DNA from: a virus
Reading direction: 5' to 3' (one strand)
IMG/VR virus record: IMGVR_UViG_3300009183_000387
Coordinates: 1-22,725 of that record
Length of the DNA: 22,725 nucleotides
Shown here: positions 7,641 to 12,653 of the stretch, in pieces
Layout of the letters: every line of letters begins with the position of its first letter
Numbering within the stretch: the stretch's first letter is position 1
Program-made: the position numbers and the translations under genes
The notes under the pieces: model-generated
What the model was told of the DNA's origin: nothing
What the model saw: the letters and a program-made list of their open reading frames with translations, nothing else
The model's database searches: none

Positions 7641-7971
7641 CTTTCCATCAGTTAAGTATGAGCCTGACAAGTTTAAATACATACAACCTGAAAAAGAAAG
7701 AACTTATATACCTGACTTTAAAACAGGTAAACGTAATATATACCTTGAAGCTAAAGGTAAGTTAGATCTAGATACAAGACAAAAGATGGTGTGGTTTAGA
7801 GATTCACATCCTGAAACAACTGTAATCTTTTTGTTTATGAATCCTGATAACAAAATTACTAAAAGAAGTAAAACAACTTATTGGATGTGGGCGGAAGCCA
7901 ATGAGTTTAAATGGTTAGATTTTAGAAAGGATTGGTTAAATGATTATAAACAATTGTGTACAAAACTCTGA
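7528..7971 (+). CDS. Endonuclease I (Holliday junction resolvase, T7 gp3-like)
   Basis: 147 aa, close to the 149 of T7 endonuclease I. FKSKLEEQVWKIL matches the T7 N-terminal helix, PDF in TYIPDFKTG supplies the catalytic Asp, and YLEAKGKLD supplies the E-x-K pair of the PD-(D/E)xK fold; RQKMVWFRDSHPE is also typical. It resolves branched DNA before packaging and helps break down host DNA. I keep the ATG at 7528, although it overlaps the exonuclease by 113 bases, because the residues before FKSKLEE (MVESYGLDVKK) resemble the T7 protein start (YG..K) and length fits. The 3' end overlaps the next small gene by 32 bases. Confidence 0.9.
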   Translation: MVESYGLDVKKTKTGRKDLIHSFKSKLEEQVWKILKSNFPSVKYEPDKFKYIQPEKERTYIPDFKTGKRNIYLEAKGKLDLDTRQKMVWFRDSHPETTVIFLFMNPDNKITKRSKTTYWMWAEANEFKWLDFRKDWLNDYKQLCTKL

Positions 7972-8134
7972 TGGGTCTTTGGACTTTGACTTTCATGTAG
8001 ATCCTGATGAAGCTTCATTCTTAATGGATTTAGCTATTAAAGAGTTAGTTAGACGTGGTGTATTTAGTATTGCTACAGATGTAGCTCAACAAGAATTAGA
8101 CTTATTTAAAGGAGATGGAGGTATGGTATCATGA
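7940..8134 (+). CDS. Conserved small phage protein of unknown function
   Basis: A 64-aa acidic protein (MIINNCVQNSDGSLDFDFHV...) with a predicted helix DEASFLMDLAIKELVRRG. Similar short proteins with a DFDFxVxPDEA-like start occur after endonuclease genes in podophages, as far as I recall; function is not known. It starts inside endonuclease I (32-base overlap; the local AAAGGATTGGTTAA gives a ribosome binding site at 7926-7931) and its stop overlaps the next ATG (ATGA). It holds the AAAGGAG site for that next gene near its 3' end. Confidence 0.68.
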   Translation: MIINNCVQNSDGSLDFDFHVDPDEASFLMDLAIKELVRRGVFSIATDVAQQELDLFKGDGGMVS

Positions 8135-8331
8135 GTAATGGAAACTCACCAGCTTTCCCGTGTCAAGATAATAATAAACAAATCTATACAGGTATGAACC
8201 TTAGAGATTACTTTGCATTAGAAGCTATGAATGGTTTACTTGAAGCAGATCATGTTAAACGAGATGACATACCAGCAGAGGCTTATAGGCTTGCTGATAT
8301 AATGCTTGAAGAAAGACTTAAGTATAAATAA
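8131..8331 (+). CDS. Conserved small phage protein (GMxLRDYFA family)
   Basis: A 66-aa protein with the widespread phage pattern: MSNGNSPAFPCQ near the start, then TGMNLRDYFALEAMNGLL and a C-terminal helix AEAYRLADIMLEERLK. Proteins of this kind are found in many tailed phages of proteobacteria, and no function has been assigned that I know of. GGAGATGGAGG lies upstream of the ATG, and the start overlaps the previous stop by 4 bases. Soluble, no membrane segment. Confidence 0.75.
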   Translation: MSNGNSPAFPCQDNNKQIYTGMNLRDYFALEAMNGLLEADHVKRDDIPAEAYRLADIMLEERLKYK

Positions 8332-8333
8332 TT

Positions 8334-8513
8334 ATGGCTAAAACATCTAATTACTGGGTTAAGGTTCGTTATGAAAAAGAAATACGAGTGCATGTTGTTA
8401 ATGAAGAAATAGCTAAAGTTAAAGCAATGCATGACTTTCTTACTGAGCTTCCTAACATTAGTGAAAAAGATTTAAGAATTATCCATGTAGAAACTTCTGA
8501 GGACAGAAAATGA
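8334..8513 (+). CDS. Small basic phage protein, unknown function
   Basis: A 59-aa ORF (MAKTSNYWVKVRYEKE...) that fills the gap between 8331 and 8510 exactly and ends with the ATGA overlap that starts the next gene. Predicted strand (YWVKVRYEKEIRVHVV) then helix (EEIAKVKAMHDFLTEL) then strand (DLRIIHVET) suggests a small alpha/beta fold. No recognisable motif. Coding tightness is the main support; no good ribosome binding site is seen ahead of the ATG, so it is probably coupled to the gene before, whose stop is 2 bases away. Confidence 0.62.
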   Translation: MAKTSNYWVKVRYEKEIRVHVVNEEIAKVKAMHDFLTELPNISEKDLRIIHVETSEDRK

Positions 8514-9256
8514 GTAAGATATTATTATTAGATATTGAAATGGCACCAAATGTAGCCCATGTATGGGGTATATGGGATCAGAACATTGGTCTTAACCAAC
8601 TTAGAGAATCATCTTATGTAATGTGTTACGCAGCCAAATGGTTGGGTGATAAAAAGATGATGTTTGATTCTGTAAAGAAATCTGGTGAAAAGAAAATGCT
8701 TGCTAGTATCCATAAACTACTTGATGAAGCTGATGCTGTTATCCATTACAATGGTAAACGTTTTGACATACCTTCTCTTAACAAAGAATTCTTATTAAAT
8801 GGTATGTTTCCACCAGCCCCTTTTAAAGAAATAGATTTACTTACTGTAGCTAGGGGTCGCTTTAGATTTGTATCTAACAAGCTTGACTACGTTGCTCAGT
8901 CACTAGGTTTAGGTAAGAAGACTGCTCATGAGGGGCATGAACTATGGGTGCAATGCATGGCAGGTATCCCTAAAGCATGGAAGACTATGGAAGAGTATAA
9001 CAAAAACGATGTTATCCTTCTAGAGAAGGTCTATGAACGCTTTAAACCTTGGATTAAAAACCATCTTAACCACAACATTATTAATGGAACTACCAATTGT
9101 TGTCCTACATGTCAATCTAAAAACATACAGAAACGTGGCTATAACATTACTACAACTAGCCGTTATCAACGTTATCAATGTCGTGATTGTGGTAATTGGT
9201 TTAGAGATGGAACTAATTTAAAACCAAAAGGATCGCAGAAGTTAGTAAATGTTTAA
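8510..9256 (+). CDS. DnaQ/RNase H-like 3'-5' exonuclease with C-terminal zinc ribbon
   Basis: 248 aa. LLLDIEMAPN gives the Exo I DxE (D7, E9), AVIHYNGKRFDIPSL the Exo II N-x3-D, and YNKNDVILLEKVY the Exo III Y-x3-D, so the nuclease core (residues 1-185) looks intact and resembles YprB/RNase H-like family proteins. The C-terminus (about 199-235) has CPTC then CRDCG with basic and aromatic residues between, like zinc ribbons of transposases. It may trim or degrade DNA ends; the target is unknown. The start overlaps the previous stop (ATGA). The gene ends a polycistronic run: the following 59 bases contain a promoter-like element. Confidence 0.82.
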   Translation: MSKILLLDIEMAPNVAHVWGIWDQNIGLNQLRESSYVMCYAAKWLGDKKMMFDSVKKSGEKKMLASIHKLLDEADAVIHYNGKRFDIPSLNKEFLLNGMFPPAPFKEIDLLTVARGRFRFVSNKLDYVAQSLGLGKKTAHEGHELWVQCMAGIPKAWKTMEEYNKNDVILLEKVYERFKPWIKNHLNHNIINGTTNCCPTCQSKNIQKRGYNITTTSRYQRYQCRDCGNWFRDGTNLKPKGSQKLVNV

Positions 9257-9284
9257 TTACTACTATCATCACTTAACAAATAAC

Positions 9285-9323
9285 TTGCATTCTTTTTATA
9301 GAAATGGTATAATATATGGGTAG
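9285..9323 (+). promoter_or_regulatory. Sigma70 promoter with extended -10, shared core motif
   Basis: TTGCAT (9285-9290), 17-base spacer, then TATAAT (9308-9313) preceded by TG-G, an extended -10. The stretch ATGGTATAAT-N3-TGGGTAG (9304-9323) matches 17 of 20 positions of the pqqA promoter on the opposite strand at 12042-12061. Initiation would be near 9320, which is inside the second codon of the DUF3310 gene; the clearest beneficiaries are the genes from 9525 on, including ribonucleotide reductase. Confidence 0.7.
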
Positions 9324-9528
9324 TGCCTTAGACAAACAAATTGGTGGAGATCATTATAAGCAGTTTAAAATACAACCTGCTTTCTTTTCTTATGTTAATG
9401 AAATTCCTTACTTAGAAGCTACAGCTATTAAATATCTTTGCAGATGGAAAAACAAGGGTGGTATACAAGACCTTGAAAAAGCTAAACATTTTATAGATTT
9501 ACTAATTGAATTTGAAAACACTAAATGA
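9316..9528 (+). CDS. DUF3310 protein
   Basis: 70 aa with the complete DUF3310 pattern: DKQIGGDHYK, then IQPAFFSYVNEIPYLEATAIKYLCRW, then DLEKAKHFIDLLIE. The family is common in phages and is often annotated as a nucleotide-kinase-like or unknown protein; catalytic activity is not established. The ATG at 9316 has no ribosome binding site, and it lies between the -10 element and the predicted transcription start. So it is either read from upstream transcripts or as a leaderless message starting at 9316. The stop overlaps the next ATG (ATGA). Confidence 0.85.
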   Translation: MGSALDKQIGGDHYKQFKIQPAFFSYVNEIPYLEATAIKYLCRWKNKGGIQDLEKAKHFIDLLIEFENTK

Positions 9529-9701
9529 CACTTACGTTACAAGAAATAAAAGTAAAACTAGCTGAAGAGTATGATGAAATTACTTTGTTAGAAGTTTTAA
9601 ATATTAACTCATATGATCTAGTTGATGCATTCTTTGAACGTATAGAAGAAAGGTATGAACACTTTAATAAAGAACTGTCAATGAATAGGGACAATGAATA
9701 A
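9525..9701 (+). CDS. Small helical phage protein of unknown function
   Basis: 58 aa: MTLTLQEIKVKLAEEYDEITLLEVLNI... An amphipathic, acidic all-helical protein (LLEVLNINSYDLVDAFFERIEERYE). Similar short proteins starting MTLTLQ and containing EI(S/T)LLE(V/L)L occur next to nucleotide-metabolism genes in podophages, from memory; no function known. It shares 4 bases with DUF3310 upstream and one base with the ribonucleotide reductase start downstream, so all three are likely translated from one message. Confidence 0.68.
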   Translation: MTLTLQEIKVKLAEEYDEITLLEVLNINSYDLVDAFFERIEERYEHFNKELSMNRDNE

Positions 9702-11590
9702 TGCAATTAACCGATTACCAACGATTCATTCATGCTAGCCGCTATGCAAGATGGCTACCTGAAGAGTACCGTAGAGAAACATGGAAAGAAACTGTAGACA
9801 GATACACTGGATTCTTTACTAATAGATTCCCTGATATCTTTCCTACTGAAGATGTAAATAAAGCAATACACAATTTGGATGTAATGCCTAGTATGAGATG
9901 TTTAATGGCGGCAGGGCCTGCTTTAGAACGAGATGAGATAGCTGGTTACAATTGTAGCTTTATAGCTATTGATTCACCTAAAGCATTTGACGAAGTAATG
10001 TATGTTTTAATGTGTGGTACTGGTGTAGGCTTTAGTGTTGAAAGACAATTCATTAATAACTTACCTAATATAACAGAGGAATTTCATGAAACTGATACAA
10101 CAATTAGAGTTAAAGACTCAAGAATTGGGTGGGCTAGTGCATACCGTGAACTCATTAGCTTACTCTATTCAGGAAGACTTCCAAAATGGGATACTTCTGG
10201 AATTAGACCTGCCGGAGCTAGGCTTAAAACTTTCGGGGGTAGAGCAAGCGGCCCTAAGCCTCTCGAGGACTTGTTCGCATTTACGGTACACACTTTTAAG
10301 AAAGCAGCAGGAAGGAAGCTTAACAGCTTAGAATGCCATGACCTTGTATGTAAAGTTGCTGATATTGTTATTGTGGGGGGTGTGCGTAGGTCAGCTCTTA
10401 TCAGCTTGTCAAACCTCACCGACGACAGAATGCGTAACGCAAAAAACGGAGAGTGGTGGCGTACTGATGTGCAGCGTAGCCTTGCCAACAATTCCGTTGC
10501 TTACACCGAGAAACCCGATGTAGGTATTTTCTTAAAAGAATGGGGAACATTGTATGACTCGAAAAGCGGGGAACGAGGTTTATTTAATAGAGTTGCAGCT
10601 ACAAAGAAAGCCAGCTCTAACGGAAGAAGAGATGTTGAAGGCTTTGACTATGGTACAAACCCTTGCGGAGAAATTATCCTGCGATCTAAAGGACTTTGCA
10701 ATCTCAGTGAAATTGTCATCAGAGAGAATGATACCCTTATTAGTCTTAAGGAAAAAGTCAGGATCGCAACAATTGTCGGGACATTTCAATCCACCCTTAC
10801 AAACTTTAGATACTTAAGAAGTGAGTGGAAAAAGAATCAAGAAGAAGAACGTTTACTTGGTGTAAGTATGACTGGTATTATGGATCATCCAGTACTTAGT
10901 CAACCTAATGAAGAAACAATTAACTGGTTAACGGAGCTAAGAGAATATGCAATTAAAACTAATAAGGAGTGGGCTGAACGACTTGGTATTCCTGTGTCTG
11001 CTGCTATCACTACTGTTAAGCCCTCAGGAACAGTTAGTCAGTTGGTGGGTTGTTCTAGTGGCATTCATCCTGCATATAGTGAATACTATATTCGGACTGT
11101 ACGAATGGACAATAAAGACCCCCTCACACTCTTCTTTAAAAGCCAAGGAGTCCCTAATGAGCCTGATGTTACCAAGCCAAGTGACATTACAATCTTCAGT
11201 TTCCCGCAAGAAGGAAGCAAATCAGGAGTAACAAGAAACGAAACAAATGCAATAGATCAATTAAAACTTTATAGTGTATACCAAAAACACTGGACAGAAC
11301 ATAATCCTTCTATTACTGTATACTATAAAGATGATGAATTCTTGAACATTGGTGCTTGGATTTATAATAACTTCAGTGATGTCTCAGGTATATCGCTTCT
11401 GCCTCATACCGATCACGTTTATGAACAAGCTCCTTATCAAGAGATTACAAAGGAAAAGTATGATACCTTTGTAAGTAGTTTCCCTTCAATCGATTGGGGT
11501 AACTTAAAAGAGGAAGAAGACACCACTACAGGAACACAAGAGTTAAGTTGCTTAGCTGGTGCCTGTGACATTATAGGAGTACAGACATGA
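9701..11590 (+). CDS. nrdJ: Class II (B12-dependent) ribonucleotide reductase, monomeric type
   Basis: 629 aa, against 739 in the Lactobacillus leichmannii enzyme. It should reduce ribonucleoside triphosphates with adenosylcobalamin as radical source. NCSF (C85) and C333 in GLCNLSE are the active-site disulphide pair; NPCGE gives the thiyl radical Cys (C322) and Glu (E324). A C-terminal CLAGAC (C617, C622) is the re-reduction pair. VLMCGTGVGFSVER and GGVRRSALISL are typical. The shorter length suggests reduced allosteric regions, as in other phage homologues. It would supply dNTPs for replication. Bases 10201-10800, which encode the active site, are about 45% GC, against about 33% in the rest. 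One-base overlap with the gene before. Confidence 0.93.
   Translation: MQLTDYQRFIHASRYARWLPEEYRRETWKETVDRYTGFFTNRFPDIFPTEDVNKAIHNLDVMPSMRCLMAAGPALERDEIAGYNCSFIAIDSPKAFDEVMYVLMCGTGVGFSVERQFINNLPNITEEFHETDTTIRVKDSRIGWASAYRELISLLYSGRLPKWDTSGIRPAGARLKTFGGRASGPKPLEDLFAFTVHTFKKAAGRKLNSLECHDLVCKVADIVIVGGVRRSALISLSNLTDDRMRNAKNGEWWRTDVQRSLANNSVAYTEKPDVGIFLKEWGTLYDSKSGERGLFNRVAATKKASSNGRRDVEGFDYGTNPCGEIILRSKGLCNLSEIVIRENDTLISLKEKVRIATIVGTFQSTLTNFRYLRSEWKKNQEEERLLGVSMTGIMDHPVLSQPNEETINWLTELREYAIKTNKEWAERLGIPVSAAITTVKPSGTVSQLVGCSSGIHPAYSEYYIRTVRMDNKDPLTLFFKSQGVPNEPDVTKPSDITIFSFPQEGSKSGVTRNETNAIDQLKLYSVYQKHWTEHNPSITVYYKDDEFLNIGAWIYNNFSDVSGISLLPHTDHVYEQAPYQEITKEKYDTFVSSFPSIDWGNLKEEEDTTTGTQELSCLAGACDIIGVQT
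10201..10800 (+). other. GC-rich mosaic block within ribonucleotide reductase gene
   Basis: By hand count 10201-10800 has about 268 G/C of 600 (45%), peaking at 62 of 120 in 10381-10500 (52%), while 10801-10920 has 39 of 120 (33%). Codons such as CTC, ACC, GCC, GGG and CGT are frequent here and rare in neighbours. The reading frame is unbroken. It looks like a segment acquired by homologous exchange with a different phage lineage. Confidence 0.6.
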
Positions 11591-11721
11591 TTACCTGGAG
11601 TTTAATACAAGGTTGTACCTTTGGTTTAGAACTAGTAGATGGTAAGATGATAGATCCTAATAGTGAAGCAGTGTATTTAGTAATAGACTTATTTTTATTC
11701 AGGGCAGTAATAGATATTTAA
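11587..11721 (+). CDS. Small ORF after reductase gene, unknown function
   Basis: 44 aa, MITWSLIQGCTFGLELVDGK..., with a hydrophobic C-terminal half (AVYLVIDLFLFRAVIDI) that could contact the membrane or be a beta element. It starts in an ATGA overlap with the reductase stop and its own stop provides the beginning of the AAAGGAG site of the next gene. Small proteins of similar WSLIxGxxFGxE form occur in other phages, by memory. Translation would rely on coupling. Function unknown. Confidence 0.55.
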   Translation: MITWSLIQGCTFGLELVDGKMIDPNSEAVYLVIDLFLFRAVIDI

Positions 11722-11731
11722 AGGAGAAAAC

Positions 11732-11899
11732 ATGCAGTATACGCAAGTGCAAATTAACAAGGTAGACAATGGTTATTTAGTAACAGCAAATAAAGTTGTC
11801 TTTGGTCAACCACAACCTGAACAGACTATTAAAGTCTTTCATGAATGGGACTTAGTAGAACAGTTTCTAAATCCTAAAGCAACATTAGCATCAGTATAA
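11732..11899 (+). CDS. Small ORF closing the plus-strand block, unknown function
   Basis: 55 aa, MQYTQVQINKVDNGYLVTANKVVF..., a likely small beta protein with a helical end (FHEWDLVEQFLNPKA). It has an excellent ribosome binding site (AAAGGAG, then 5 bases, then ATG), which together with its position before a terminator supports it as real. The layout (strand, NGYLV strand, xIKVF strand, then helix) is shared by small accessory phage proteins of unknown role. It is the last plus-strand gene; the terminator begins 6 bases after its stop. Confidence 0.66.
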   Translation: MQYTQVQINKVDNGYLVTANKVVFGQPQPEQTIKVFHEWDLVEQFLNPKATLASV

Positions 11900-11904
11900 A
11901 TAAC

Positions 11905-11929
11905 AAAGCCCCTTAATCGGGGCTTTTTT
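11905..11929 (+). terminator. Rho-independent terminator, probably bidirectional
   Basis: Stem AAAGCCCC (11905-11912) pairs with GGGGCTTT (11919-11926) around a 6-base loop, followed by T residues to 11929. It ends the plus-strand block. On the minus strand the same stem follows the pqqA stop by only a few bases and is trailed by TTTGTTATTT after the CTTT arm, so it can serve both converging transcripts. Confidence 0.88.
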
Positions 11930-11933
11930 ATTA

Positions 11934-12005
11934 TTACTTATTCATTACATACATTGTAACTTCGAAACCGAAACGCATTTCAGTAGCAGCGGGTTTAGTC
12001 CACAT
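11934..12005 (-). CDS. pqqA: PqqA, precursor peptide of pyrroloquinoline quinone
   Basis: A 23-aa peptide, exactly the usual PqqA size. It opens MWTKPAA, continues MRFGF, and carries the core E15-V-T-M-Y19, followed by a short tail ending MNK. The Glu and Tyr separated by three residues are the two side chains that the radical SAM enzyme PqqE (with chaperone PqqD) crosslinks to build PQQ, the redox cofactor of methanol, glucose and other periplasmic dehydrogenases. AAGGAGA (12011-12017) lies 5 bases before the ATG, and an extended -10 promoter lies 40-50 bases upstream. No pqqB-E gene is visible here, so the host would supply the maturation enzymes. It is the last minus-strand gene, after the tail-fibre-like gene. 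This gene is short enough to be missed by gene finders. Confidence 0.9.
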   Translation of the reverse strand: MWTKPAATEMRFGFEVTMYVMNK

Positions 12006-12041
12006 AGTAATCTCCTTAAAAGTTAATGTAAAGTTTTCACT

Positions 12042-12061
12042 CTACCCAATAATTATACCAT
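12042..12061 (-). promoter_or_regulatory. Extended -10 promoter of pqqA
   Basis: On the minus strand ATGGTATAAT-N3-TGGGTAG is read from 12061 down to 12042, with TATAAT at 12057-12052 and TG-G before it. No good -35 is present at 17 bases (ATGATT), typical of extended -10 promoters. Start would fall near 12045, inside TGGGTAG, giving a 40-base leader with the AAGGAGA site. The same core is found at 9304-9323 on the other strand. Confidence 0.72.
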
Positions 12062-12101
12062 AATGAATGAAAACAATCATCAGTAAAACCATGAATCTAT
12101 A

Positions 12102-12653
12102 CTAAGTAGCTTGTGTTTGAGCTGTTAAAATACCATTAGTAAATGTCATACTACCTTGTGTTCCTAAAGCAGTTAAAGCTGCTGTAGTAATAGTAGCTGT
12201 AATACCTGTATTCTGAGTAGCCATAGTACCTAACCCTAGGTTAGTTCTAGCAGTAGCAGCACTAGCTAAGTCTGATAGATTATTAGCACGATAGGCATAG
12301 GTTGTATCAGATCCTGTAGCAGTAACACCTAAGTTAGTCCTAGCTCCCGCTGCAGTGGTAGCCCCTGTACCACCATTAGCTACGGTTAAAGGTATAGCAG
12401 GGAACGCTTGTACAATTGCATACTCAGCGGCAGTTAAATGATAATATTGTGAAGCAATACCACCTTGAATACTCTGTAAAGCATTATGCTGTCTAGTCTG
12501 AATGTTTAATAAATTAGATCCTGTAAAGTCAATAGACGTCCAAGCAATAGAAGATTGTTGCACAAGCAATTGAGAAACAGCAAAAAACCAATCACGCCAT
12601 ACAAATACGTCCGTAATTGGGTTGTTAGGTATTGGAGGTAATTGAATAGCCAT
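12102..12653 (-). CDS. Short tail-fibre-like virion protein
   Basis: 183 aa. The N-terminal part (PPIPNNPITDVFVWRDWFF) is likely the virion attachment region. The middle has YYHLTAAEYAIVQAF, a pattern common in tail fibres. The rest is low-complexity Thr/Ala/Gly repeats, including NGGTGATTAAGARTNLG and NNLSDLASAATARTNLGLG, the usual shaft repeats of fibre proteins. No chaperone or receptor domain follows, so it may be an adapter or a short spike stem, and the receptor tip may be elsewhere. It overlaps the end of the large ejection protein by one base (TAATG). It is the last structural gene of the minus block. Confidence 0.75.
   Translation of the reverse strand: MAIQLPPIPNNPITDVFVWRDWFFAVSQLLVQQSSIAWTSIDFTGSNLLNIQTRQHNALQSIQGGIASQYYHLTAAEYAIVQAFPAIPLTVANGGTGATTAAGARTNLGVTATGSDTTYAYRANNLSDLASAATARTNLGLGTMATQNTGITATITTAALTALGTQGSMTFTNGILTAQTQAT

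Noticed and set aside
8295-8303. TATAAT near 8300 as a promoter for the genes from 8334
   Set aside because: No -35 at a fitting distance and no extended -10; the genes around it are translationally coupled.
10165-10491. 108-codon open frame on the minus strand inside the reductase gene
   Set aside because: It lies in the GC-rich block of a clearly coding plus-strand gene, has no ribosome binding site or recognisable motif, and is explained by fewer AT-rich stops there.
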